Below, one piece after another: positions 8,931 to 16,932 of a stretch of DNA of 38,568 bases. The number at the start of each line of letters is the position of its first letter. The stretch's first letter is position 1. The translations under genes and the position numbers were made by a program. This DNA comes from CAIUGU01 sp040080215 (GTDB lineage Bacteria > Pseudomonadota > Gammaproteobacteria > Steroidobacterales > Steroidobacteraceae): the NCBI GenBank assembly GCA_040080215.1, contig JBEBIT010000030.1, forward strand, positions 1 through 38,568. Direction: 5' to 3'. Under the pieces are notes generated by a model. It was not told the DNA's origin and searched no databases. It saw nothing but the letters and a program-made list of their open reading frames with translations.

Positions 8931-9665
8931 CTACTGGAGATCGCCCCACAATGCCTGCAACACGGAAAGTGCAACCACGGACGCGGTTTCAGTGCGCAGC
9001 ACGCGTGGCCCGAGGCGCACGGGCAAGTAGCCAGCCTGTTCGGCCAGCAAGTGTTCGTTGTCGTCGAGGCCGCCTTCGGGGCCGATCAGCATTTCCACCT
9101 TCTGCGGCACGCTCGCGAGGCCTGCCAGAGAGCCCTGTGCGATAGGACTCAGTGCCAGGCGCAGGCCTTCCTTCTTCGAAGTCGCAAGGTAGTCTCGCAA
9201 GCGCACGGGCGACGCGATGTCGGGCACGCGGGTGCGACCACATTGCTCACAGGCGCTGGCGACGACGGCCTGCCAGTGCTCACGCTTGCCCAGACTCTGC
9301 CGCTCGTCGAGCCGCACGACGCTGCGGGCCGTCAATACCGGGACGATGGCGGACACGCCGAGTTCCGTGGCCTTCTGCAGTGTCCAGTCCATGCGTTCGC
9401 CGCGTGAGACGCCTTGTACCAGCGTGAGCTTCAAAGCCGGTTCAGTCGCGCCCGGCATGAATTCCCTGAGCGCCACGTGCACGGTGCTCCCTGCCACTTT
9501 GATGATCTCGGCGCGGTGCTCGCCACCCGTGCCGTCGAATACGATCAGCGGCGCGCCTTCCTTGAGTCGCAGCACCCGCGCTACGTGGCTGCCTGCACTC
9601 GCCGAGAGACGGACTTCCGTGCCTGCCGTCAGCGGGTCGGTGATGAAGATTCGGGTCAGTCGCAT
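8931..9665 (-). CDS. rsmE: 16S rRNA (uracil-1498-N3)-methyltransferase
   Basis: A 244-residue RsmE that methylates U1498 of 16S rRNA using S-adenosylmethionine. The N-terminus MRLTRIF fixes the start. An OB-fold/PUA-like region follows, then the SPOUT domain with the C-terminal knot motifs IGPEGGLDDNE and RLGPRVLRTETASVVAL. A longer in-frame extension upstream lies inside bioA and is rejected. The start overlaps the 3' end of bioA by 10 bases, so the two are co-transcribed. Length and motifs are those of a functional enzyme. Confidence 0.95.
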   Translation of the reverse strand: MRLTRIFITDPLTAGTEVRLSASAGSHVARVLRLKEGAPLIVFDGTGGEHRAEIIKVAGSTVHVALREFMPGATEPALKLTLVQGVSRGERMDWTLQKATELGVSAIVPVLTARSVVRLDERQSLGKREHWQAVVASACEQCGRTRVPDIASPVRLRDYLATSKKEGLRLALSPIAQGSLAGLASVPQKVEMLIGPEGGLDDNEHLLAEQAGYLPVRLGPRVLRTETASVVALSVLQALWGDLQ

Positions 9666-11008
9666 GTGGCGAGCTCGATGCCGGAGGCGGCGGTGTCGAC
9701 CAGGAAATCGATCTCTGCCGGCGTGATCACGTAGGGCGGCATGAAGTAGATGACATTGCCGACCGGCCGCAGCAGCGCCCCTTTCTCCAGCGCATGTCGA
9801 TAGACGCGCAAGCCCCGGCGTTCCTGCCACGGATAGGGCTTGCGGGCGGCCTTGTCTTCCACCATCTCGATCGCGCAGATCATGCCGGTGCTGCGCACTT
9901 CGGCGACGTGCGGATGTTGCGCGAGTTCACGAGCACGCTTGTCCATGTGCGCCGCGAGCACGCGGTTGCTCTCGATCACATTGTCCGTCGAAAAGATCGC
10001 AAGACTCGCGAGCGCGGCCGTACATGCCAGCGGGTTGCCCGTGTAGCTGTGCGAATGCAGGAACGCACGTTGTGTGCCGTAGTCCGCGTAGAAGGCCGCG
10101 TACACCTGTTCCGTCGTCAGCACGACGGACAGCGCCAGGTAGCCGCCCGTGAGGCCTTTCGACAGACACATGAAATCGGGCCGGATCCCCGCCTGCTCGC
10201 AAGCGAACATCGTGCCGGTGCGGCCAAAGCCCACGGCGATCTCGTCCGCAATCAGGTGCACGTTGTAGCGGTCGCAGGCTTCGCGCAGCAGCTTCAGGTA
10301 AACAGGGTGGTACATGCGCATGCCGGCCGCACATTGCACCAGCGGCTCGACGATCACGGCACTGATTTCATGCGCATGGCGCGCGAGGGTCATCTCCATG
10401 AAGGCGAACTGCCGGCGGCTGAATGCCTCCCAGCTTTCGCCCGGCTCCCGCTCGAAGCAGTCGGGCGAGGGCACGGTCAGGACGTCCATCAGCAGCGGCT
10501 TGTAGATCTCCTTGTACAGCTCGACGTTACCGACCGCGAGCGCCCCGAGCGTTTCGCCGTGGTAGCTGTTGCCGAGCGTCACGAAGCGACGCTTCCCGGG
10601 CTGGCCGGCATTGCGCCAGTAGTGAAAGCTCATCTTGACGGCCACTTCGATGGCGGAGGAGCCATTGTCGGCATAGAAACAGCGCGTCAGGCCCTTTGGT
10701 GCAATCGCCACCAGCTTTTCAGACAGTTCGACGACCGGCTCATGCGTGAAGCCGGCCAGCAGCACGTGTTCCAACTGGTCGAGCTGGGCCTTGATCGCGT
10801 CGTTGATGCGCGGGTTCGCGTGACCGAACAGGTTGGTCCACCACGAGCTGATGGCGTCGAGATAGCGCCGGCCATCCATGCCTTCCAGCCAGACACCTTG
10901 CCCGCGGCGGATCGGGATCATCGGCAGCGATTCGTGGTCCTGCATCTGCGTGCAGGGATGCCACACGACGGCGAGATCGCGGCGTGCCAGGTCGGAAGAG
11001 TCGGTCAT
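9656..11008 (-). CDS. bioA: Adenosylmethionine-8-amino-7-oxononanoate aminotransferase
   Basis: A 450-residue class III PLP aminotransferase of biotin synthesis, converting KAPA to DAPA with S-adenosylmethionine as amino donor. Diagnostic sequences are HPCTQMQDHE near the N-terminus, AISSWWTNLFGH, the PLP-binding Asp region LIADEIAVGFGRTG and the Schiff-base lysine at Lys284 in LSKGLTGGYLALS. The start MTDSSDLARRDL was chosen because it matches the family N-terminus; the upstream extension would run into the divergent ampD region. The ribosome site is weak. It is divergent from ampD with a short shared intergenic region (11009-11073) and overlaps rsmE at its 3' end. No other biotin gene is in the window. 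Confidence 0.95.
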   Translation of the reverse strand: MTDSSDLARRDLAVVWHPCTQMQDHESLPMIPIRRGQGVWLEGMDGRRYLDAISSWWTNLFGHANPRINDAIKAQLDQLEHVLLAGFTHEPVVELSEKLVAIAPKGLTRCFYADNGSSAIEVAVKMSFHYWRNAGQPGKRRFVTLGNSYHGETLGALAVGNVELYKEIYKPLLMDVLTVPSPDCFEREPGESWEAFSRRQFAFMEMTLARHAHEISAVIVEPLVQCAAGMRMYHPVYLKLLREACDRYNVHLIADEIAVGFGRTGTMFACEQAGIRPDFMCLSKGLTGGYLALSVVLTTEQVYAAFYADYGTQRAFLHSHSYTGNPLACTAALASLAIFSTDNVIESNRVLAAHMDKRARELAQHPHVAEVRSTGMICAIEMVEDKAARKPYPWQERRGLRVYRHALEKGALLRPVGNVIYFMPPYVITPAEIDFLVDTAASGIELATCD

Positions 11009-11073
11009 GGATAAACCGTCGAGCCAAGCGGTGGGGCGGGGATTTTCCCAGTCGGGGCCAAGGACACGCAAGC

Positions 11074-11712
11074 ATGGCAGAACAGCAGGCGTCCGGGCAT
11101 GATGGCGCTTCCATGAGAGCACTGCAGGCTGACCGTCCCGCCCTCGATCCCGTGACCGGCCGCAGCGCCACCGCTCGCCAGGTCGACTCGCCCAATTTCG
11201 ATCCGCGGCCCGAGGGCATGGCCCCCGACCTCATCGTCGTGCACGGCATCAGCCTTCCGCCGGAGGAGTTTGGTGGACCGTGGATCGACGCTCTCTTCCT
11301 GAACCAGCTGGATCCCGCCGCCCATCCGTATTTCGCGGATATTGCCGGGCGCAAGGTGTCGTCCCATTACCTCATCCGCCGCAGCGGCGAGCTCGTGCAA
11401 TACGTCTCGTGCAACCATCGTGCCTGGCACGCCGGCGTGTCCGCGTATGAAGGCCGCAGCAACTGCAACGATTTCTCGATCGGCATAGAGCTTGAAGGCG
11501 CGGATGCGAGCGCTTACGAGCCAGCGCAATACCGCGCGCTGGCGGATCTCATCCTGACACTGTGCGATGCGTACCCGTCGTTGTCCACGGAACGCATCAC
11601 CGGCCACAGCGACATCGCTCCCGGTCGCAAGACCGATCCCGGCCTTGCGTTCGACTGGCCAAGACTGCGCGCCTTGCTCAAGGTTCGTGAGGCTTACGGG
11701 TATCCGTCGTGA
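11074..11712 (+). CDS. ampD: 1,6-anhydro-N-acetylmuramyl-L-alanine amidase AmpD
   Basis: A cytoplasmic zinc amidase of the peptidoglycan recycling pathway, cleaving anhydromuropeptides and thereby quenching AmpR/beta-lactamase induction. The amidase-2 domain is intact, with zinc ligands visible as His57 (LIVVHGISLP), His178 (ITGHSDIAPG) and Asp188 (KTDPG). NHRAWHAG and NDFSIGIELEG are further family motifs. ATG 11074 has AAGGA upstream; an internal ATG at 11113 is an alternative start. The stop overlaps the GTG start of ampE (GTGA). No signal peptide is seen, consistent with AmpD rather than a periplasmic AmiD. Confidence 0.95.
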   Translation: MAEQQASGHDGASMRALQADRPALDPVTGRSATARQVDSPNFDPRPEGMAPDLIVVHGISLPPEEFGGPWIDALFLNQLDPAAHPYFADIAGRKVSSHYLIRRSGELVQYVSCNHRAWHAGVSAYEGRSNCNDFSIGIELEGADASAYEPAQYRALADLILTLCDAYPSLSTERITGHSDIAPGRKTDPGLAFDWPRLRALLKVREAYGYPS

Positions 11713-12626
11713 CACTGCTGGCGCTCTTTCTCGGCCTCATCATCGAGCGGCTCGTCACGCGTCTACTGCACCTGCGCGAGCCGCGCTGGCTCGACGGCTA
11801 TTTCGATTGGGGTTTCCGGCATTTCCAGATCCCGTCGCAGCCCGGTGGAAAGCCCTTCACGGTGCTGACGTTGCTCTTCTGCCTGCTGCCGGTTGTGCCG
11901 GTCGCGATCCTCGCAGCCGCATTCAACGGGGTGCTGCTCAGCCTGCCTTACCTCGTGTTCGCGATCGTCGTGCTGATTTTCTCGCTGGGTCCCCGCGACC
12001 TCAAGGACGAAGTCGACGACTACTGCGCGGCCGTAGGGCGGGGTGATGCGGAGGAAGCCAAGCGGCTCGCAAAGACCATTCTGGAAGACGATGCGGCCAG
12101 CCGGCCGGGCCCCGCCCGCGAGCAGCTCGAGGAGGCCATCCTGACGCAGTCGAATAACCGGCTGTTCGGCGTGATCTTCTGGTTCATGGTGCTCGGTCCC
12201 GCCGGCGCCTGGCTGTTTCGCGTCAGCGACCTGATGCGCCGCCGTGCCGTGTTCGAATCCGAGCGGTTGTGTCCGATCGACGGCCAGGGCCGGTCCTACC
12301 TCGTCGCCACGCGCCGCCTGCATGCGATCCTGTCGTGGTTGCCCGCACGCATCACGGCCCTGCTGTTCCCGCTCGCCGGCAGCTTCGATGAAGCGATGGC
12401 AGGGTGGCGCGAGTTCTACGCGTCCGCGAAAGGCGAGATCCTGCTCATGAACGACCACGTGCTGGTCTGCGTTGGCAAAGGCGCACTCCGTTCCCTGCTT
12501 TCAGGTCCGGCTGAAGGCAACCCGGACACCTGGGCCGCCCGCGCCACGCTGCGCCTCGTCATGCGCACGCTCGTCGTGTGGCTCGTCCTGATGTCGGTCA
12601 TGACGTTGCTGGGAGTGATGGCGTAG
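11709..12626 (+). CDS. ampE: AmpE inner-membrane protein
   Basis: A 305-residue membrane protein with an N-terminal segment TLLALFLGLIIERLVTRL, hydrophobic segments near 55-100, another near 155-170 (IFWFMVLGPAGAWLFR) and a C-terminal one (LVVWLVLMSVMTLLGV). This is the AmpE/CobD-like layout. It follows ampD with a 4-base overlap, the standard ampDE operon. Its biochemical role is not settled; it is described as a signalling modulator of beta-lactamase regulation. The GTG start is set by the overlap and the family N-terminus. Confidence 0.9.
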   Translation: MTLLALFLGLIIERLVTRLLHLREPRWLDGYFDWGFRHFQIPSQPGGKPFTVLTLLFCLLPVVPVAILAAAFNGVLLSLPYLVFAIVVLIFSLGPRDLKDEVDDYCAAVGRGDAEEAKRLAKTILEDDAASRPGPAREQLEEAILTQSNNRLFGVIFWFMVLGPAGAWLFRVSDLMRRRAVFESERLCPIDGQGRSYLVATRRLHAILSWLPARITALLFPLAGSFDEAMAGWREFYASAKGEILLMNDHVLVCVGKGALRSLLSGPAEGNPDTWAARATLRLVMRTLVVWLVLMSVMTLLGVMA

Positions 12627-12654
12627 CGCGGGGCGAGACCGCGGGATGGGTTCC

Positions 12655-12810
12655 GCCAAGTGGGGCACTGCCAAGTAGGGCTGTCGCCAAGCAGGGCTTA
12701 CGCCAAGTCAGAGTCGAAGTCTGAAAGTCGGCGCTCATTTCCGGATCTGACCTGGCGACAGCCCTACTTGGCAGTGCCCCACTTGGCGAAGCCCTTCTTG
12801 GCGCAGCCCC
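12655..12810. repeat. Mirrored 15-bp-unit array element, copy a
   Basis: A left array of about 15-16-base units beginning GCCAAG (for example GCCAAGTAGGGCTGTC) and a right array of the complement (CTTGGC units), around a core at 12692-12750. The outer arms 12655-12691 and 12751-12787 are inverted repeats matching at 36 of 37 positions. The element fills the gap between the convergent ampE and pduO genes, starting 29 bases after the ampE stop. Single-stranded DNA or RNA would fold into a very long hairpin. See copies b and c. Confidence 0.85.
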
Positions 12811-12867
12811 TCTCGTGGTCAAACGTCGAATTGCCAAGCGAATTAGCCATCACGATCCCGGCTACCG

Positions 12868-13422
12868 TTACCTCTCTTTGTCCCTCTTCCAAACCACCTC
12901 CTGTCCGCTCTCGGCGCGCGCGAGGACGCGGGCCATGACGAACAGCAGGTCGGACAGACGGTTGAGGTAGCGGGGGACTTCGTAGGCAACGGCTTCCACT
13001 CGGCTCAGTTCCCACACGCGGCGTTCTGCGCGACGCACGATCGTGCGGGCGAGGTGGCACGCGGCCGCGCCCGGTCCACCGCCCGGCAGGATGAAATCCT
13101 TGAGCGGCGGCAAAGGCTCGTTCAGCACATCGAGCGTGTCTTCGAGCCGCGTGATGTAGTCCTCGCTGATGATGCGATGGCCGGGGATGCAGAGCTCGCC
13201 GCCTAAGTCGAACAGCTCGTGCTGAACGGTGGTCAGCGGTGCGCTGATCGAGGCAGGAATCCCGGGTACGGCGAGGACCACGCCGATGGCGCTGTTGGCT
13301 TCGTCCACGGTGCCATACGCTTCGATGCGGATGTGCTCCTTGTCGACTCGCGTGCCATCGCCAAGGCCGGTCGTGCCGGCGTCCCCGGTGCGGGTGTAGA
13401 TCTTCGAGAGGCGGTTGCCCAT
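12868..13422 (-). CDS. pduO: PduO-type cob(I)alamin adenosyltransferase
   Basis: A 184-residue ATP:cob(I)alamin adenosyltransferase that makes adenosylcobalamin. Family motifs: KIYTRTGDAGTTGLGDGTRV at the N-terminus (ATP loop), EAYGTVDEANSAIG, and the C-terminal helix motif LNRLSDLLFVMAR. Its ribosome site AGGAA shares bases with the TAG stop of btuB, eight bases upstream, so it is co-translated with the B12 receptor and presumably governed by the same riboswitch. It may also be named MMAB/CobO-like; the PduO fold is clear. Confidence 0.93.
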   Translation of the reverse strand: MGNRLSKIYTRTGDAGTTGLGDGTRVDKEHIRIEAYGTVDEANSAIGVVLAVPGIPASISAPLTTVQHELFDLGGELCIPGHRIISEDYITRLEDTLDVLNEPLPPLKDFILPGGGPGAAACHLARTIVRRAERRVWELSRVEAVAYEVPRYLNRLSDLLFVMARVLARAESGQEVVWKRDKER

Positions 13423-13430
13423 GGTCGTTC

Positions 13431-15254
13431 CTATTTCGGTGCGAAGCGCAGTGCGACGAAGACGCCACGGTCGGGCGTGTTGTAGCCGCTTGCAAGTTCG
13501 TACTGCTTGTCGAATACGTTCTCGACACGGGCGAGTACGGACCAGTCGGCAGTCACCTGGTAACGGGCTGTGACGTTGGCGAGTGCATACGGATCCAACT
13601 GCGCAGGACCGAAGTCGATGCGCTCGCCTACGCCAAGCACATCCACTCCCAGCTCAAGGTGTCCGAAGCTCTGTACATAGCCGAGCGCGACGCTGTTCTT
13701 CGCGCGACGCAGCAGTGCTTCACCTGTAGCGCGATTCTTCGGTTGCTGGTGGCTGGCTTCGGCGCGGACCTGCCAGTCGGTCCCCTGCAGCGCCCACGTG
13801 AGTTCGATGCCGCGGATGCGCGCCTGGTCGGTGTTGCGCAGTTCGCCGTCGAACGTACTGAAGTCGGTGATCACGTACTCGATCAACTCGTCGATGTCGT
13901 TCTGGAATGCGTTGAGTCGCAGTGTCTGCCGCTCGGACAACCGCTGCTGCAGGCTGAACTCGAACTGCGTCGATTCCTCGGGCTTGAGCGCCGGGTTGCC
14001 ACCGAACCCGAAGCGGTCGGTGGCATCCGGCGCGCGGAACGCCGTGCCGGCGGAGGCGATCACGCGCGTGCTGTCGCCCAGTCCAAGTCCGTACTCCGCA
14101 TTCCATGTCGTGTGATTGCCGAACGTCGTGTGATCGGTGTAACCCGCAGCCAGCACCAGCTCATGCCGACCGGAGGTGAACGTGTTTTGCAGGTACGCGG
14201 TCGTGATATCGGTATCGACGTTGAAACCCGTCCCGAACGACATTGCGTCGGCGTTCTCGGTCGAATACATCACGCCCGCGACAATGCGATCGGCGTCACT
14301 CACTTCAATGTCGTTCTGCCAGTCGAGCGCATAGCGCTCCGTGCGCAAACGGTCCGGTGACTGGTTCTGCTGGCTGCGATCTTCGATGCGGCTGAAGAGG
14401 GCCTTCGTGTGCCACCTTCCGGCGGGGGAATAGCCCAGCTCCAGCGCACCGACGCTGTCCCTGAAATCCTGGTCCACCGGCGTCAGGAAGAAGTCCGAGT
14501 ATTCCGACGACCCGGAGGCCTGCCAGTAGCGCACGGCGGCATCGACATCCCCGATCTGCGTGCGCGCGTTCGCACTGACCGAGAGATTGTCGAAGCCGCG
14601 GTTCGTCGTGCTGCCGATGCGCGTGGGAAAGCCGTCGCTGTTCAGCCACGAGACGGCCACGCCCGCCGAGCCTTGATCACCCGCGAAGGAGGCCTGCGCA
14701 TTGCCCTGTCGTGTCGCGTAGGTCCCCATGCCAGCCTGCGCGCTGAAGTGGCCGCCAGGCTTCTGGTCACGACGCGTGATCAAGTTGATGACGCCGCCGA
14801 TTGCGTCGCTGCCATACAGCGTCGAGCGCGGACCCTTCACGACTTCGATGCGCTCGATCAGTTCGGGTGCGATGTTCTGCAGTGCCGCGGTGCCGATCGT
14901 GCCGGGATTGACGCGCACGCCATCGATCAGGACCAGGGTGTGATTGCTCTCCGCGCCGCGAATGAAGACCGATGTGGATTGGCCGGGGCCTCCGCTGCGG
15001 ACCACGTCGAGCCCGGCGTGAAACCGCAGCACTTCGGTAACATCGATCGCGACGCTCCGATCCAGGGTTGCGCGCGAGATCACGAGGGCAGGGGCCAGTG
15101 CGGACTCCGTATCTTCCGCGTAGCGCGCGGCTGTCACGAGCACACTGGTGATTTCACCCTGTGCCAGTGACCGGGAGAGAGGAAAAGCGACAACAACGGC
15201 CGCAGCCGCAATAGCACGGCCTGCCGTCAACAGGGCCTTCGATTGGAATTGCAT
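13431..15254 (-). CDS. btuB: TonB-dependent vitamin B12 receptor BtuB
   Basis: A 607-residue outer-membrane receptor. A signal peptide (LLTAGRAIAAAAVVVAFPLS, cleavage near SLAQ) is followed by a TonB-box-like ITSVLVTAAR, a plug domain (VFIRGAESNHTLVLIDGVRVN, KGPRSTLYGSDAIGGVINLIT) and a 22-strand barrel ending in a terminal Phe region (GVFVALRFAPK). The start MQFQSK is preceded by GGGGAG. A longer open frame upstream lies in the riboswitch and is rejected. The cobalamin riboswitch at 15415-15690 supports B12 as ligand. The stop codon forms part of the ribosome site of pduO. Confidence 0.93.
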   Translation of the reverse strand: MQFQSKALLTAGRAIAAAAVVVAFPLSRSLAQGEITSVLVTAARYAEDTESALAPALVISRATLDRSVAIDVTEVLRFHAGLDVVRSGGPGQSTSVFIRGAESNHTLVLIDGVRVNPGTIGTAALQNIAPELIERIEVVKGPRSTLYGSDAIGGVINLITRRDQKPGGHFSAQAGMGTYATRQGNAQASFAGDQGSAGVAVSWLNSDGFPTRIGSTTNRGFDNLSVSANARTQIGDVDAAVRYWQASGSSEYSDFFLTPVDQDFRDSVGALELGYSPAGRWHTKALFSRIEDRSQQNQSPDRLRTERYALDWQNDIEVSDADRIVAGVMYSTENADAMSFGTGFNVDTDITTAYLQNTFTSGRHELVLAAGYTDHTTFGNHTTWNAEYGLGLGDSTRVIASAGTAFRAPDATDRFGFGGNPALKPEESTQFEFSLQQRLSERQTLRLNAFQNDIDELIEYVITDFSTFDGELRNTDQARIRGIELTWALQGTDWQVRAEASHQQPKNRATGEALLRRAKNSVALGYVQSFGHLELGVDVLGVGERIDFGPAQLDPYALANVTARYQVTADWSVLARVENVFDKQYELASGYNTPDRGVFVALRFAPK

Positions 15255-15440
15255 TGCAGGGACTCCCCATGCACGCCCGCATGGTTGATTGCCGAAGGAC
15301 CAGCAGCGTGCGGGAAAGGGCAGGGGAAAAAGGGACGGAGCCAGGCCCGTTACCGGGCGAGTTGTCCTCTCTTGCCACGCAGCCCATCGCCCACCGCGAT
15401 GCTGGAATGGCCTCAAGGCCGGTCTCCGGGCTCTCGAGAT

Positions 15441-15496
15441 GGAAATGGGGACGGATCTATGTTTCTGCCGCAGAAAATAAATCCGTCCCCATTTCC
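15441..15496. repeat. REP-like hairpin inside riboswitch (peripheral 3' stem)
   Basis: Near-perfect inverted repeat with arms of about 27-28 bases: GGAAATGGGGACGGATCTAT... and its complement, one small mismatch region, essentially no loop. It carries the GGGGACRGATYTATTT theme shared with the hairpin at 15613-15669, typical of REP sequences mobilised by RAYT transposases. No transposase is present in the window. Confidence 0.8.
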
Positions 15497-15612
15497 GGTC
15501 TGCATCGCCTTCCCATCCCTTGCGGAACAGTGGCTTCGATTGATGCAGACTTGACTCGACTACCGTTGCGGGGGCAGCGCCGGAATTGGACCGGCTTCCC
15601 GTTCTCTGGAGC

Positions 15613-15669
15613 AAAAGGGGACAGATCTATTTTTCCGCGCGCGCCAGGAAAATAGATCTGTCCCCTTTT
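15613..15669. repeat. REP-like hairpin inside riboswitch (P2)
   Basis: Perfect 21-bp arms (15613-15633 and 15649-15669; each contains GGGGACAGATCTATTTT or its complement) around a 15-base GC-rich loop. It is flanked by the P2 pairing TCTGG/CCAGA of the cobalamin riboswitch. Confidence 0.85.
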
Positions 15670-15783
15670 GGCCAGATCACCTTCAGGTGCGCGAAGCGTA
15701 AGGGACGCGGAGGGGGGAAGTCAAGGCAGGTGGAGCGAGCGGTGCCGCTATCGCAACAAGATCTGGCCTAAGAGAAGGGCTGA

Positions 15784-15945
15784 GGCCAAGAAGGGCTGCG
15801 CCAAGAGGGGCGCCGCCAAGAAGGGCTCCGCCAAGCCAGAGGCGGAGCATCAAGGAATTCAATTTAACCTGGCGCCTCAACTCTGGCTTGGCGGAGCCCT
15901 ACTTGGCGTCAGCCCTACTTGCAGCGGCCTACTTGGCGGAGCCCA
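15784..15945. repeat. Mirrored 15-bp-unit array element, copy b
   Basis: Left array: GCCAAGAAGGGCTGC, GCCAAGAGGGGCGCC, GCCAAGAAGGGCTCC, then GCCAAGCCAGAGGCGG, at an exact 15-base period. Right array: CTTGGC units, several ending AGCCCTA. Inner arms 15822-15841 and 15881-15900 are a perfect 20-bp inverted repeat. The core is A/T-richer (GGAATTCAATTTAACC). It lies between the end of the membrane-protein gene at 16070 and the btuB riboswitch. The core flanks match copy c (CCAGAGGCGGAGC / CCAGAAGCGGAGC). Confidence 0.85.
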
Positions 15946-16069
15946 TCTCTGAGCTCTTGCTCTGGCCTGCCCGTCCGGGCCACTTGCCAGCAGAGCTGGC
16001 CATTTGCCGTGAGGCTTTATGCAGTCTCGCTGCACATTTGCCGACCAAGTCGGCCGGTCGCTCCGCCGC

Positions 16070-16615
16070 CTATGCGGCCTGCGCCCTCAATCCTACAAAA
16101 TTCCTCTCCAGCAGCCGGAATCCGCCGAACAACACCGCGGTGTAGAGCAGGTCGCCAGTGAGCGTGTTCCGCCAGAACGGGATCGCGGCGACGTAGCACT
16201 CGACGAGACCGGAGAAAGTCTTGGGGTACAGTGACTCGAACGCCCATGTGCCGAGGTTCGACACGACGAAGAACAGCAATGACGCGAGCACCGCCGTTAC
16301 GCCCGTGCGCACGACACCGTGGTTCTGCCGCAGCGTGAATCCGAGCCCAACGATCATTGCAAATGCGATGTACTGGACTTCCATGTGCGGCCCGACAGCC
16401 ATGGACGACCACGACCAGATCATCCCGAGCGCAAGGTCGCTGACCAGCAGCACGGCGAGCGGCAGCACGAACGCGAGACGCTTGTCCGCAAAGAACGCGC
16501 CGCCAAACAGGGCAAGCGCGGTCATCGCGGTCATGTTCGGCGGATGAGGCAGCAGGCGCGTGGCGGCCGCCATCACGATCATGGCAACCAGCGTGCCGAG
16601 CCGGGGATTGAGCAT
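16070..16615 (-). CDS. DUF6580-like membrane protein, candidate cobalamin/cobalt transporter component
   Basis: A 181-residue protein with about five hydrophobic segments (residues ~8-22, ~28-45, ~47-70, ~78-95, ~105-125 and a C-terminal one), resembling the substrate-binding S component of ECF-type transporters and the DUF6580 family. The sequence has the PPNMTAMTALALFGGAFF and PLAVLLVSDLALGM motifs of that type. AGGAG lies 8 bases before the ATG. The gene is preceded by its own cobalamin riboswitch (16716-16881), so a role in B12, corrinoid or cobalt uptake is inferred. No ATPase partner lies nearby. The family assignment is from memory and moderate. Confidence 0.7.
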   Translation of the reverse strand: MLNPRLGTLVAMIVMAAATRLLPHPPNMTAMTALALFGGAFFADKRLAFVLPLAVLLVSDLALGMIWSWSSMAVGPHMEVQYIAFAMIVGLGFTLRQNHGVVRTGVTAVLASLLFFVVSNLGTWAFESLYPKTFSGLVECYVAAIPFWRNTLTGDLLYTAVLFGGFRLLERNFVGLRAQAA

Positions 16616-16715
16616 GGAAGGTCTCCTGCAGTCGATAACGTGAACATGACTTATCCGTCGTCACCACGGCATGACCGCAGCTTCCGGCACACCCACGGCC
16701 GCAAGCCAAGACGAC

Positions 16716-16881
16716 AGCACAAGGCAGGTTTCCTGGCTCCCGGTTCATCGCCTTCGTCCGCCTTCCCGGGCCTTTCGGGGCCCAGTGGCATCATGCAACG
16801 AATGCTCACCGGCTACAGTTGCGGGGGCAGCCACGGCATCAAACCGTGTTCCCTTTGACTCCCTATCCGGGAACCCTGTGC
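16716..16881 (-). ncRNA. Cobalamin riboswitch upstream of the DUF6580-like gene
   Basis: Canonical boxes on the minus strand: GCACAGGG (P1), AGGGAACACGGTT, GCCGTGGCTGCC, CCCGCAACTGTAGCC (16811-16832), GCCACTGG, GGGAAGGC, GCGATGAACC and AGCCAGGAAACCTGCC ending with CCTTGTGC, which closes P1. This is a typical, uninterrupted aptamer, unlike the btuB one. It lies about 100 bases upstream of the start; no strong terminator was seen, so translational control is possible. Confidence 0.92.
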
Positions 16882-16932
16882 GTCCCGGCAAACTAAACCA
16901 GGCCCGAAGGCAGGTCAACTGCGGAGCGGGGC

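Larger units (their letters stand above)
15415..15690 (-). ncRNA. Cobalamin riboswitch of btuB-pduO, with two inserted hairpins
   Basis: On the minus strand the conserved boxes appear in order: AAGGTG (P1/P2 side), GGGAAGCCGGT, AATTCCGGC, GCTGCCCCGCAACGGTA (15561-15600), GCCACTG (15528-15534), GGGAAGGC (15507-15514) and GCCCGGAGACCGGCC (15418-15433). A closing pairing CCTGAAGG/CCTTGAGG fits P1. Unusually, two long REP-like hairpins sit inside: one in the P2 loop, between TCTGG and CCAGA, and one in the peripheral stem between GGGAAGGC and the last box. The core boxes are intact, so ligand binding is probably retained. Regulation of btuB by adenosylcobalamin is inferred. Confidence 0.88.

Noticed and set aside
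8691..9407. Plus-strand open frame across the palindromes and rsmE
   Set aside because: It is antisense to rsmE, which has full-length family motifs.
15300..15360. Intrinsic terminator in the btuB leader (GCCCGGTAACGGGC and a later T5 run)
   Set aside because: The T-run is too far from the stem, so it is not listed as a feature; translational control is equally possible.
15255..15614. Upstream in-frame extension of btuB
   Set aside because: It runs through the riboswitch, while the internal start has a ribosome site and signal peptide.
15784..15945. Reading the 15-bp array as a CRISPR or as an Ala/Lys-rich protein gene
   Set aside because: Units are too short, contiguous without unique spacers, and mirrored; no start or ribosome site supports translation.
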